64,000 nucleotides of DNA from Erinaceus europaeus (Eukaryota; Chordata; Mammalia; Eulipotyphla; Erinaceidae), in assembly GCF_950295315.1 (NCBI RefSeq), contig NC_080164.1, positions 5,868,582 through 5,932,581 on the forward strand, in the 5' to 3' direction. Of this stretch, positions 32,105-42,947 are shown in pieces. Position numbers and translations under genes: made by a program. Position 1 is the first letter of the stretch. Every line of letters starts with the position of its first letter. Under the pieces are notes generated by a model. That model searched no databases. It was given only the letters and a program-made list of their open reading frames with translations, and was not told the DNA's origin.

Positions 32105-32275
32105 TCACAGGCACGGTGAGATAGCTCTCTAGGGAAGAAGCATGCTTGGCTGTGCATGTGACCCAGGACTAAGACTATGGGCAACCTCCTTGATAGAAGG
32201 GAGGGTTCAGTACTTTGCAGTCTCTCACAGTATCTCTGTCTCTGTCTCTTTCCTTATTTGAAAAAGGAAGTTGTT
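32105..32275 (+). mobile_element. SINE-D-like
   Basis: cacggtgagatagctctc head, tgtgacccaggactaagac middle, CT-rich end. Strongly diverged. Confidence 0.6.
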
Positions 32276-32283
32276 CCTGAAGG

Positions 32284-32565
32284 GGGCTGGGCAGTGGTGC
32301 ACATGGTTAAGTGCATATATTATCAAATGTGAGGACTTGGGTTTGAGCCTCTGGCTCCCCGCCTTCAGGGGTCCACCTCAGGACTGGTGAAGCAGGTCTG
32401 CAGGTTCCTCTCTTCCTCTCCTCCCCTGTATCTCCCCTTTCTCTTCAATTTCTCTTTGTCTTATTCAATGAAAAGGAAAACAAATGAAATGAAAAAAGGA
32501 CACCAGAAGCAGTGAATTTAGACTGCTCCCACTGAGCCCCAACAACTAGAGGCAAACAAAAAATT
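32284..32565 (+). mobile_element. SINE-C with SINE-A-like 3' extension
   Basis: gggctgggcagtggtgcac head, gggtttgagcctctgg B-box region, CT body, then accagaagcagtgaatttag and ccccaacaactagaggc, resembling the extension of long SINE-A. Confidence 0.82.
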
Positions 32566-32627
32566 TATTCCTATTGATGAAGTTCCAGCAACTATAAATG
32601 AATAAAACAAACAAACATATATGCATG

Positions 32628-32661
<34 letters not shown>

Positions 32662-32663
32662 TG
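32628..32663. repeat. (TATG)n microsatellite
   Basis: About nine TATG units, one altered to aatg at the end. Confidence 0.93.
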
Positions 32664-32770
32664 AATGTCATACACCTACCACCTAAGTCCAGAGTCCCTA
32701 TCCCACTGGTAACCACCATGGTTCTCACAAAGTCTAAGATACAGTTTAATTAATTTAAAAAAGTATTCTC

Positions 32771-33102
32771 TCTGAACTTCCCTGAGAAGATGACCCCACC
32801 AATGTGTCGTGGAGCCCTGCTTCCCCAGAACCCCACTCCACTAGGGAATGAGAGAGACAGGGTGGCAGTGTGGATCAACCTGCCAATGCCCATGTTCAAC
32901 AGGGCAGCATTTATAAAAGCCAGACCTTCCACCTTCTGCATCCCACAATGACCTTGGGTCCATACTCCCAGAGAAATAAAGAATAGGAAAGCTATCAGGG
33001 GAGGGGATAGGATATGGAGTTCTGGTGCTGGGAACTGTGTGGAGCTGTACCCCTCCTATCCTATGGTTTTTGTCAGTGTTCCCTTTTTATAAATAAAAAT
33101 AT
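32771..33102 (+). mobile_element. L1-H 3' UTR, 5'-truncated, with TSD
   Basis: Starts within tgaacttccctgagaagatg and ends ataaataaaaatat. The flanking repeat ttaaaaa(a)gtattctctc / ttaaaaagtattttctc lies at about 32756-32770 and 33103-33117. Confidence 0.92.
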
Positions 33103-33285
33103 TAAAAAGTATTTTCTCCATACAACTACAAACTTTTATCTTACTGAAAACAATCAATTCCCAGGTGCCAAAAACTTTGGGGACAGCTCTCATTCATAGT
33201 GGATAAAATTATCTTTCCTGGGTCCTGGAGGGGAGACACCACCCCCTTCACAAGGCCTCCCTCTCCTTAAGTGCATTCAATTTAA

Positions 33286-33857
33286 TGTCAGGCTAGTGAC
33301 ACAAGAGAAAGATGAACCAGGAACCAAGCTCATGGCAGGGAGACCTTTCACATCTTTATTCATCTGAGTGCCGCAGAGTCAGGTAGTAGCACACTTGGTT
33401 AAGCCACGCGGCACAAAGCACAATGGCCAGCGTCAGCATCCCATCTGAGCACGTGGCCTCCTCCAGCCAGAAACCGGAAGCCCCCAGTTGGAAAAGGAAG
33501 TGGCTTGACAATACCATACATGGTTAGGAAAGGGGCAGAGAAAGGTAAAAGTGGGCTGGGAAAGGTAGGGACTTCCTTAGCAACTGTTGCTAGGGGTTTA
33601 ACTGGTAGGATTAATAATACCCTGTGGGGAAATAGGGAGGAGACTTTTCAGGCAAAACAATGATTATTTAGATAATAAGGGAGCAGGCCATAGTATCAGG
33701 AATGTAGGGTTCTTTGTAAGGCAGGGAGGCAAATCTTGGGGGGTCGTGTCCCTCCTCACTCAACCTCTCAGTAGAGAGAGAGAAAGACTGACATGATGTA
33801 TGTGCCACTCAGGTCAAGCCCTGCCAAGCTCAACCACCTCCTCACAATTTCCCTACA
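33286..33857 (-). mobile_element. Solo LTR H, exact 6-bp TSD, SINE-like segment
   Basis: 572-bp LTR, tgtcaggctagtgacac to atttccctaca on the plus strand, TSD ATTTAA at 33280-33285 and 33858-33863. Antisense poly(A) signal at 33355-33360. The stretch 33376-33442 resembles the SINE-A head (cggcacaaagcacaatggcc). It is homologous to LTR K along most of its length. Confidence 0.94.
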
Positions 33858-33863
33858 ATTTAA

Positions 33864-34475
33864 CACAACATTACATCATCAATAATAACTGTTTTTGCCA
33901 GATCTCTTAGGGGCCTGGGGGTAGGGCAGGAATCCATTGCCAAAGAACTGATTCAATGTCTTGTATCTTTGGTGTTTCCCAGTCCATCTTGCTCTACATT
34001 ATTATCTCAAACAGTGTGGTCTCAGTACACTGATTTTATGCTAAGACTCTGAGACTTTGGCAACATGATTAAGTGCTTCAACTGGATTCTGTAAACCTTT
34101 GGACTTAGTGATGTTGGAAAAGACTATCTCATTCCTCCAGATGTTTCTTTATTGGACCAATTGAGAAAATGGGCATCTCAGCCTGCTCTGTAAGCAATGG
34201 CTGCCTGGCACAGCCATGATTAAACAGTGCCTCAATGGTCTTGGAAGTTCTGGGTCAAGAAAGACTGGTTCTGTTCTATTTCATCTTCTACTGCCTACCT
34301 AACCTCATGGAAAATAACAGAGACACATTATTGTTGCTGGCAACACTCTTGCTCAGCTTTTAGAGCTTAGTTCCTGGAGGAAAAAAGTGTCAGATGAACT
34401 TTGAAAATCATATTTATAGTTTTAATTGAATGTTCCCTCACAATAAAGCCCTTTCATTAAAAAAAAAAAAACCAA
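33864..34475 (+). other. Processed-transcript-like 3' end
   Basis: AATAAA at 34442-34447 is followed 12 bases later by an A-run (34459-34471), as in a retrocopied mRNA. No reading frame, 5' edge or TSD was identified, so a chance A-run remains possible. Confidence 0.3.
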
Positions 34476-34824
34476 AAACCAAGGTACTTGATGATTAAGT
34501 AGATGAAGTAATCTCTGCTTCTTTCAATTACTGACTTCAGTATGACTAAACTTGTTAGAACAAGAAATATGGAATCATGGCTGACAGGCAGGAGGCTGAC
34601 CTGTATTAAGGGTATGGAGCAAGTTATTATCTATGATCCTGAGTACATCTAGCAGTTTTGATAGGTGGCCAAGTCAAAATGGCCCCACCTATGAAACAAT
34701 TCTTTGTATAGTCTTAAGAAACTAGTTCCATTGAAGTTTATATACTACAGATTTAACCTATTATAATTCCACACTGATTATATTAAACAATTTACAGAGT
34801 GGTATCCCATAGTCATAATCAATG

Positions 34825-34955
34825 TTGCATAGTGGCCAGAGGACTGGATTGCAAATACGAGTTCCCAAGCACAAGGCTGGGCATCATATATTTCAGAGTG
34901 ATATTCTGTTTCCTCTGTCTCTCTCTAAAAAAACAAAAAATAATTAAGTACAGTT
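34825..34955 (+). mobile_element. SINE-D-like
   Basis: tgcatagtggccagaggac head, acgagttcccaagcacaagg middle, ctgtttcctctgtctctctc end with A-rich tail. Confidence 0.65.
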
Positions 34956-34974
34956 AAAAACAATCCCTTTCCTA

Positions 34975-35171
34975 CTTGAGTTGATCCCTGCTGTTACCTC
35001 AAGTATGACTAATTGCTTTCCTAAGTTTTACTAAACCTCTCTATAGGAGTTCTTTTCTACATCATTGACGTAAGTGAAATATCACAAAATGGTCTTTTGG
35101 GGTTTGGCATTGCTCATTTGCCATAGGCTTTTGAAGATTCATCCATGTTGAAGCATGACTCAGTAGTCTCA

Positions 35172-35229
<58 letters not shown>

Positions 35230-35430
35230 GAGTATATCTCATTGCATGAATATATCACCTTCTGTTGATCTGGACTTTTGAATAGCTTCCTGCTTATTGC
35301 TATTCTCATCTGCTGTGAATAATTGTATATAAATATCTAAGTGTACTTTGATTCATTGCTTATGAATCAATATCTAAGAGTGGTATTTCTAGATCATATT
35401 GTATATGTGAATTTAATTTTCTATTTCTCT
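34975..35430 (-). mobile_element. Old L1 ORF2/3' UTR
   Basis: Antisense phrases ggcattgctcatttgcc, agattcatccatgttgaagc, tgcatgaatatatcacctt and gctgtgaataattg match the 3' end of L1 ORF2 in reverse order. A TATC microsatellite has expanded inside it. Confidence 0.75.
35173..35227. repeat. (TATC)n microsatellite
   Basis: About 13 perfect tetranucleotide units inside the antisense L1. Confidence 0.97.
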
Positions 35431-35750
35431 TGACTTTTTTTTGGGGGGATTGTCTCCTCCAGGTCAGTTTTTTTCAGGTCAGTTTTTTCATTTGGAAAGA
35501 AAGGAACAGGTTGGTGGGAAGACTCAAAAGCAGTGAAAACTCCCCTATTGGTTTGAGGACTCATGAGTCAGACCTGAGCTGCAGACATGAGAGAGCCGGA
35601 GTCTCCCCAGGTGAATTATGTCATGACCCCTGAAATTGTATAATTTTGTAAATTACTGATAAGTCCCTAGTAACAATAATTACAGAAAAGGGAAAAACAA
35701 TAAAGTAGAGCAAACATGTAGCTGCCATTTATAAACTCACAGCCAAAATT
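35431..35750. other. No recognised feature
   Basis: Contains a small duplication ttttcaggtcagttttt near 35460-35490. Otherwise nothing recognised. Confidence 0.45.
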
Positions 35751-35754
35751 ACCA

Positions 35755-36093
35755 TGGAGTGAGTGTTGGCTTACACCCTCCCCAACTCATCTGTTGAATT
35801 CTCATCTCCCAACAGGATGGAATTTGCAGATGAGGGTCTTTGGAACCTCCACAGATGGGATCAGTGGCCTTTAAAAAGGACCTCAGAGAGATCCCTGGAC
35901 CCAGAAGTGGTCTTAAGAACTAGGTTTGCTCAGTGAATGAGGAAGTGGGAAGAAGTGGGTTGTCACCACACTTGTGATCAATTGGTACCTTGGTCTTGGA
36001 GTTCCCAGTTTCTAAAACTGTAAGAAATAAATCACTCGTGTTCCTAAGCCACCCATCTATGGTATTCTGTTACAACAGTCTAAAATGACTGAC
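35755..36093 (+). mobile_element. MaLR LTR (MST/MLT1-like)
   Basis: Clear ERVL-MaLR order: caactcatctgttgaattct, gcctttaaaaaggacc, taccttggtcttgga, ctgtaagaaataaatcac, then ggtattctgttacaacag and tgactgacac. Poly(A) signal aataaa at 36027-36032. Shared by mammals, so it predates the lineage-specific repeats. Confidence 0.9.
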
Positions 36094-36109
36094 ACAAGAA
36101 CTTTCTCTT

Positions 36110-36905
36110 AAAAATAAGGGGGTATCTGTGCATACCTATGTTCATAATAGCACTTTTAAATTAATTAATTAATTTCCCTTTTGTTGCCCTTTTTTTACAT
36201 TTATTTATTTATTTTCCCTTTTGTTGCCCTTGTTGTTTATTGTTGTTGTTGTTGTTATTGCTGTCATTGTTAGATAGGACAGAGAAAAATGGAGAGAGGA
36301 GGGGAAGGCAGAGGGGGGAGAGAAAGACAGACACCTGCAGACCTGCTTCACTGTCAGCAAAGCGATTCCTCTGCAGGTGGGGATCCGGGGGCTCCAACCC
36401 ACTCAGTGTGCTTAACCTACTGAGCTACTGCCTGATTCTCTACAGCACAATTTTGAATAGCCAAAGCTAAAAGAAACCTAGGTGTCCAATAACAGATGAG
36501 TGGTAAAGAAAATTGTGGCACATACACAATGGAATACTACTCAGCTATTAAGAATGATGAATTCACCTTCTTCACCTCATCTTGGATGGAGCTTGACAGA
36601 ATCATGTTAAGTGAGATAAGCCAGAAAGATAAAGATGAATATGAAATGATTTCACTCATGAACAGAAATAAAGAAACAAAGAACAGAAAGGTGAAACACA
36701 AAGTAGAACATACACTGGGTTTGGTGTACTGTACTGAAGCAATGGACTTTGGGTAGGAGGAGCTTTCCTGTCCTGGTACATGGTGATGGAGGTTGGGTAT
36801 GAGAGGGTTTTTTTTTTTTACAGAAAATTGAGATGACTTACCAATGTATCAATAACTGTATTTACTGCAAATAATAAAATTCATTATAATAAAAATTCAA
36901 ATAAC
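36110..36905 (+). mobile_element. L1, ORF2 end plus 3' UTR, split by a SINE-A
   Basis: ORF2 sequence (atgttcataatagcac) stops at 36153 and resumes at 36444 (acaattttgaatagcc). Met-Glu-Tyr-Tyr-Ser is encoded near 36525. The 3' UTR differs from both L1-H and the 26.5-kb L1, ending ataataaaattcatta and an A-rich tail. Confidence 0.9.
36154..36443 (-). mobile_element. SINE-A inserted in L1
   Basis: Antisense copy with a duplicated tail start (ttcccttttgttgccctt occurs twice, 36174 and 36213). The host reads agcac at 36149-36153 and again at 36444-36448, a short or worn TSD. Part of the head beyond the B box is lost. Confidence 0.9.
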
Positions 36906-36924
36906 AACAACAAAAAAGGATCTA

Positions 36925-37100
36925 CTCCAGACCAGATCTACTCACTTCTACCCTCTCCAGAAATAACCACTATCCTGAAATTGTAAGTTACTGCCTCTTT
37001 TCTATACCTCATAACATGTATATATCAGTATATGTTGAATTTAGTTTTTTTATATCACACTTAAAATTCTTACAGTGACATCTTATTCTGTGCATTTAAT
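36925..37100 (-). mobile_element. Old L1 3' UTR
   Basis: tctccagaaataaccactatcctg and the following text resemble antisense 3' UTRs of old L1M-type elements. Family from memory. Confidence 0.6.
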
Positions 37101-37525
37101 ATTTTTATGAAATTTTAACATTAAATTGCACCAATCTTTAGTGGAAATTACATTTTTCATGTGGAAATGTTACTTCCAAAAGTTCTCTCATATCCCTTCA
37201 AATTCTTATTCCCTAAAGGTGACAACAACTGATGTGATCAAGTGAGAAAAGAACAAGGAAGAACAAATACATTTATCAAGTTAACTTGTCTTAGATGATT
37301 TTTTAAATGGACTCTGAAGCCTTTCTCCAAATTGTAACCCAAATATTGAGCCATACATAGTAGCTGAAGAGACTGCTTTTACCTGTGTCTTTGTCCCTCA
37401 GTCATCATGGGCCAGTTAGTTGGACTGCCAATCATCGTGGGAAACCTCCTTGATACAATTGGTCCTCCAAGTAGCTCTATGCATGCCTCCAAACTTGGTG
37501 AGCAATTCATATCAAGAAACAATCT
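37101..37525. other. No recognised feature
   Basis: AT-rich; nothing recognisable. Confidence 0.5.
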
Positions 37526-37527
37526 GG

Positions 37528-37690
37528 ACCAGGGGATAGTGCAATATGATAGAGCAGAGGATTTGCGTGCCTGAAGCCCAAGATGTTCCAGGATCAATCC
37601 CTAGCATCGCCATAAATCAAAGCTGAGTGGTTCTCTAATTTCTCACACTTTTCTTTTTCCTCGTATTCCTCTCTAGTGATAAGCTTTCAG
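37528..37690 (+). mobile_element. SINE-D
   Basis: accaggggatagtgcaatatg head, ccaggatcaatccctagc B-box site, cttttctttttcctcg end. Confidence 0.75.
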
Positions 37691-37829
37691 ATGAGAGAGA
37701 GACAGAGAGAGAGCCTTCTCCATTGTGATATAGCTCTACTTATATTGTGTCCCTTTATACTAAGCTAACATCTATATCCTTCCAAATTTCATAATAGCTC
37801 TGATGGAACAGAAATGTCTTTCAGGGGTT

Positions 37830-37960
37830 CACACATCAAGGCAATTAAAACCATAGACTTGAAACACAGACCTGGTTTCAAACTCTACCTATGCCCTACA
37901 CTGCAAATATGACATAGTTAACTATTTAAATGTATGAGATAATCAACTTTTCTTCTCATT
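37830..37960 (+). mobile_element. Probable MIR relic
   Basis: agacctggtttcaaactctac, then a worn tgacatagttaac and tgagataatcaac, in MIR order. Confidence 0.5.
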
Positions 37961-38620
37961 AGGACTGTCCTTGCTAGAAGCTGCTTGACACATGGAGTTT
38001 AGCTTGTGGATTTCTCCTTACACATTTACAACTGATACTGCTCTAGCTCTGAGCCCTCCCAGAAATCTAGCACTTGACTAGAAGAAGCCATAGGCCCATC
38101 TTTCTCTGGTCATGATTTGGGCAATACTTCTACTGTTGATGGTCCAAGAGGCTATCTCCCATCTTGGAAAGGTAAGGAATACTGGGGAGGCTGAACCACA
38201 ACAATCACTTCAGCTAGCATGATATACTTATGAATTTAAGAAGAGGAACAATGGTAGAACTTTTTGCTTTCACTTGCCCATGGGATTTTCAAATATGGAA
38301 TACATAAACCTTAAACACTTACTGAGAAGTGAACAATAAAAGCACAGAAACACAAAACTGAAAGTACTTTTGGAAGATCTTATTTAAATTGTAATGGGTT
38401 GTCAAGGGAAACTAATGGACCCGAATTACCAGATAATGGGACCATTTTCTTCGAGAAACACTTCTTGAAAGCACAGTACTTGTCAGAGACAGTGTTAAGT
38501 GCGTTTCTTACAAGGTATGAGTTATCCCATTTGTGACTCATAACCTGCTCCTCCTTGAGTTTTCTCAACAGATAGCCAGACTAATCACTACAGAACATTT
38601 TAGTATGTGGGGAGGGACAT
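37961..38620. other. No recognised feature
   Basis: No repeat or gene identified. Confidence 0.5.
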
Positions 38621-38634
38621 CTTAGAATTCTTTT

Positions 38635-38952
38635 TTTTTTTCCTTTTCTTTCTTTTTCTTTTTCTTCCTCTCCAGGATTATTGCTGGGGCTCAGTGCCTA
38701 CACTAGGAATCCAATGCTCCTGGAGGCCATTTTTTTTCATTGTTTTTGTTGTTGTTAGATGGGGCAGAGAAAAATTGAGAGATGAGGGGAAGATAGAGAG
38801 GGGGAGAGAAATATAGACACCTTCATATCTGCTTCACTGCTTGTGAAGTAAAACCATTGCAGGAGGTGAGCTAGAGCCTGAACCCAATCTCTGTGTGGGT
38901 CCTTGCACTCCATATCATGTGCACTGAATACAGTGCTTCAATGTCCAACCCC
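38635..38952 (-). mobile_element. SINE-A, long variant, with TSD
   Basis: gaattctttt at 38625-38634 and 38953-38962 flanks a diverged antisense copy (ccaggattattgctggggctc extension, GA-rich body, worn head). Confidence 0.9.
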
Positions 38953-39033
38953 GAATTCTTTTGGTTTCCACTGCCCTATTATCCAAGTCCTGTTCATTGT
39001 CTACCTAAATATATAAGAAATTCATAGGTGTTA

Positions 39034-39285
39034 GGGAGTCAGGCGGTAGTACAGGGGTTAAACACACTTGGCGCAAAGTGTGAGGATGGGCGCAAGGATC
39101 CCTGTTCCAGCCCTGGGTTCCCCAACTGCAGGGGGGTCGCTTCACAAGCGGTGAAGTAGGTCTGCAGGTGTCTATCTTTCTCTCCCCCTCTCTGTCTTTC
39201 TCTCCTCTCTCCATTGCTCTCTGTCCTATCCAACAACGACTACAACAATAAAACAACAGGGCAACAAAAGGGAATAATAAAAGAA
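39034..39285 (+). mobile_element. SINE-A
   Basis: agggagtcaggcggtagtac head, ccctgttccagccctgg B-box region, body, acaacaataaaacaacagg 3' part and A-rich tail. Confidence 0.92.
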
Positions 39286-39810
39286 AAGAAATGCATAGCT
39301 CTATCCCTTTATCCTATGCTGTCTTTCTTGTTCATGTTCCCATCTTTCTAATCTGACTTGATGTATACCCTTGTTTTAAACTTGTTTTTCAACTTCTGCT
39401 CTTCCACTTCTCAAGCCTATACTCCTCCAGACAGAAGTGGAGACATTAAAAATTATTTATATCACACACAACCTTTCCCTGCTTGATTCTGAAGATACCC
39501 TCACTTTGCACTTATGATAAAACATAACTGTTTCTACTAAAGCATGCAACATTAAATGAGAAAATGATTTTCTTGCGGTCTGAGAAGTGTTAACTTCCTC
39601 GAATCCCAAGTTCCTACTTTGAGACATGGGATCTTATTGTATTTTATCAGTTGCAGTAGGATTAAATAGTGCAAAGAATTTCAAAATCCTTGTTCCTACA
39701 TGACAAATGGTATTCAACTTTAACATTTCCTGAACCTCACTTCTTTGTTCAACTTGAAGGACTTGAATAATCAGGGTTTGCTTTGAGGCTTGTGTTCATG
39801 AATTCATATC
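39286..39810. other. No recognised feature
   Basis: AT-rich; no repeat or gene identified. Confidence 0.5.
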
Positions 39811-39814
39811 CGTT

Positions 39815-39919
39815 TTTTAAAAAATATTTTTATTTATTTATAGTTGGATATAGAGAAAGAGAAATTGAGAGGGGAGGGGGTGCAGAGCAGGAGAGAGACA
39901 GAAAGACAACTGCATCCCT
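39815..39919 (-). mobile_element. SINE-C fragment joined to L1-H
   Basis: Antisense tail and body stop at aactgcatccctg, and L1-H 3' UTR sequence begins at once. Both partners are incomplete at the joint, implying a deletion. Confidence 0.75.
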
Positions 39920-40255
39920 GTGTGGAGTATGGACCCATACTGTGGGAGCATGGACCCAGTGTCATTATGGGGTTCAGAAGATGGAAGGTCTGTATTTGTA
40001 ATTGCTTCCACCCTGAACATGGGCAATGACATGTTGATCCATACTCCCAGCCTGTCTCTCTCTTTCCCTAATGGGGCAGGGCTCTGAGGAAGCAGAACTC
40101 CAGGACACACTGGTGGGGTTGTCTGTCCAGGGAAGTCTGTTTGGCATCATGCTAGCATCTGGAACCTGGAGGCTGAAAAAGAGTTAACATAAAGCCATAC
40201 AAATTGTTGATTAATCATGAACCTAAAGCCTGAAATATTTCAGATGAAGATTTGG

Positions 40256-40647
40256 TGTTGGTATGCTTCTAATTCTGCGTCTAAAATCCCTTCTATTTCA
40301 TTGGTTTAATCCCCCTGCTTAACACTGTATTCTATTTACATAACCACTGTTAACTAAACACCGCCCTGCCTGCAGGGCATTGGTTTAATCTCCACTGGTT
40401 CATGATGTCTTTTTCTCTGCCCCTTCTCCTAGTACACCCTAATTTCCACCAGTCTTTTTTTGCTCCACCCTCTCTATGTCACATCCTGTTTCCACCCTAC
40501 TTGGCGAGTATCTATAAGGACAGGATTGTGATTAGAGATGGCTTATCTTAAATTGTGCTGCATTACACATAAATAAAGAGATACTGCTATCCAACTCATC
40601 CATGAGTCCCTGGTCGCCTGTCTCCCACCTGCGAAGCTAGCATGGCA
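40256..40647 (+). repeat. 5' LTR of the 40-kb element
   Basis: 392 bp, tgttggtatgc to agctagcatggca. TATA-like tatctataagga near 40508 and AATAAA at 40572-40577. Same family as LTRs A and E. Confidence 0.94.
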
Positions 40648-40650
40648 TAA

Positions 40651-40670
40651 TGGCACCCTGAAACAGGGAC
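40651..40670 (+). promoter_or_regulatory. Primer binding site, tRNA-Lys type
   Basis: tggcaccctgaaacagggac starts three bases after the 5' LTR. It fits the 18-base site complementary to the tRNA-Lys 3' end except for one substitution and two single-base insertions. Confidence 0.85.
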
Positions 40671-40812
40671 AGGAATCTCAGATCCACACACATGCAGCAG
40701 ACCAAAGAAGACCAGATAAGTAATGCCACCATGGCCTGCCTTTCTGCTTATGAAGAGGTTTCCCAAAGCCTCTACTATTTCTTCATGAGACAGTTTCTCT
40801 GTCTCTGGAACA

Positions 40813-41078
40813 TTTTGCTCTGGGCCACACTTTGGTTCCCTGACCAGGAATTTTGTTTCCTTATGACTGTGATTGTAGAGCTTGGAAGATGCATGGAGAT
40901 TTCTCCTTGGACTTTCTGGATTCCCTCTCCCATGTTTCCCGAGGAGAAGGACTGCATTTTGCTCTGGGCCACACTTTGGTTTCTTATGCCTGTGATCGTA
41001 GAGCTTGGAAGATGCACGGAGATTTCCCCTGGGACTTTCTGGACTTCTTCTTGCATGTTTCCCACCAAGAAGGACTAC
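40813..41078 (+). repeat. Tandem duplication inside the element, 144-bp period
   Basis: ttttgctctgggccacactt begins copy 1 at 40813 and copy 2 at 40957. Copy 2 lacks about 22-24 bp after the first 30 bases, and the rest aligns closely. A 202-codon plus frame (40692-41300) spans it, with the repeated segment visible in its translation, but it has no retroviral motif. Confidence 0.9.
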
Positions 41079-41617
41079 TCTATCTTGAAAAGCATTATCC
41101 TTTACCTTGGCAGTCCCCAAGAATGGAGACATGTGGTTAGTTCTACTCTCCTGATTCTATTCTTTCTTCAATGGGAAGACATTTTTAAAAATGGGTGCCT
41201 GCAGCAATCCAGCAGAAACCATCAGAAGCACCCTAAGTGGATTTTCAAAGAGCTTTTTGGACTAGGATGTCCTCCGGGTACTCATGATGCTACATGGTGA
41301 GATCTGGATAGTCTGGTTCAAGGTGAAAGAAGCAAAAGCTGCCTACAGATTTTCTCTCAATTCTCTCCCCCCTGCCATTGTTCTCTCTGAATATCTTAAG
41401 TTTGTTGTCTGCTTTCAGTTGCGTTTCATAAGAGAGTGATTTGAATGACTGAATTTTTGTATGACATTGACTTAAAAAATGCTGGATGCAGCCATGATTT
41501 CTAGAGACATCCAGAAACAATCCAAAAATTGTTTTTTTCTCTTTTGATTTTATTTTTTTTTTTTACGTCTTGGCATAAATCTGAAACGTTTAATCCTGAA
41601 AACTGTATGAGTTATGG

Positions 41618-41672
41618 GCGGGGCGATAGTGCAATGATTATGTTAATGATTCTCATGCCTAAGGCTTCTAAC
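41618..41672 (+). mobile_element. SINE-B head fragment
   Basis: gggcgatagtgcaatgattatg followed by gattctcatgcctaaggct matches the sense SINE-B head. It ends before the B box. Confidence 0.65.
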
Positions 41673-42224
41673 CATGGTTCTTTTATTGAGTTTAAACTGT
41701 TTAAACTACCTTAAAATCATACTAGAAAGGACTTCCAATTATAATGGAGTTATCAATTATAGTAAACTTCTAATCTGCTACAAGTTTTGTTTGACAAGTA
41801 AGTGAATTACAGCTGTCAAGTCTTCACATGAAAAAGCATCTACTCAAATGGAGTCCCTGGAAATCCATTTGGACCCCTGTTTTCTGGCATCGCCCACAAG
41901 ATGGCATGACTACAACACACCCCTGGAAACCAATGATGTGACCTGGCAGAACCTGAGGAAACTGATTCACAGACTCCAAAGCTCACTCTCTACAGAAAAG
42001 TGGAATTCTGGTGGCTGACATTCCCCATCGAGACAGACTTGCAGCATTTCATCCCCTGGCATTTCTTCCATGGTCATCTGCTTTGGACTGACACTTCCAT
42101 CGGACTTACTGTACACCTCCTGGACACTTTACACAACTTTACAGCAGTTTCCCCTTACACTGCTGGGTTTCTCAGAGACTGACCACAGCAGTGCATGGAC
42201 TTTGCAGCCAGAGTCTTGGGACTC

Positions 42225-42400
42225 TATAGGCCATGCCCCCTCACCTGCAGGCCCTGTCCCCAGAGTCAGGAAACTCCCCCTCCTTACTAGGTCATGCCCA
42301 CAGAGGTAGGAAATGCCCTTTGAGGCAATAGATGCCCCCAGAGGCAAGAAATGCCCTTTTGCCAGCTAGGCCTTGCCCTTTGAGGCAGGAAACGCTCTCC
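42225..42400 (+). repeat. Degenerate minisatellite inside the element
   Basis: Repeated units of the type gaggcaggaaatgcccttt (for example near 42301, 42338 and 42380), irregular in length. Confidence 0.7.
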
Positions 42401-42538
42401 TCAGGCCTCCCCTTGGCATCACATTGGTTCTTGCTGCTCTCTTACTTGTTCCTCCATGTCTTGTGCCAGTTCTTTGAAAGTACCTGTACAATATAGGTTT
42501 CTGTTCACACCACACTCCTGATACTATGGCCATTAGTT

Positions 42539-42552
42539 AAAAAGAAAGGGGA
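42539..42552 (+). promoter_or_regulatory. Polypurine tract
   Basis: aaaagaaaggggaa lies one base before the 3' LTR, the expected site for plus-strand priming. Confidence 0.88.
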
Positions 42553-42553
42553 A

Positions 42554-42947
42554 TTGTTCGTATGCTTCTAATTCTGGTTCTAAAACCCCTTCTATTTCAT
42601 TGGTTTAATCCCCCTGCTTAACACTGTATTCTATTTACGTAACCACTGTTAACTAAGCACTACCCTGCCTGCAGGGCATTGGTTTAATCCCCACTGGTTC
42701 ATGATGTCTTTTTGCTCCACCCCCTCTCCTAGTACACCCTGATTTCCACCAGTCTTTTTTCACTCCACCCTCTTTATGTCACATCCTGTTTCCACTCTAC
42801 TTGGTGAGTATATATAAGGACAGGATTGTAATTAGAGATAGCTTAGCTTAGATTGCACTGCATTCCATATGAATAAAGAGATACTGCTTCTCAGCTCAGC
42901 CATGAGTCCCTGTTGGTCTGTCTCCCACCCACGAAGCTAGCCCGACA
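42554..42947 (+). repeat. 3' LTR of the 40-kb element
   Basis: 394 bp, tgttcgtatgc to agctagcccgaca. TATATAAGGA at 42811-42820 and AATAAA at 42872-42877. Better preserved core promoter than the 5' LTR. Confidence 0.94.

Noticed and set aside
32664..32757. L1 3' UTR fragment beside the TATG repeat
   Set aside because: Only a few words (ccagagtccctatccc, ggttctcacaaagtc) are suggestive; too short to support.
40813..41078. CRISPR-like or regulatory array
   Set aside because: Only two long copies, 144-bp period, inside an LTR element in a mammalian genome.
40692..41300. 202-codon frame inside the LTR element, and an overlapping 178-codon minus frame
   Set aside because: No retroviral motif; the tandem duplication lengthens it; both strands are open, so composition explains it better.
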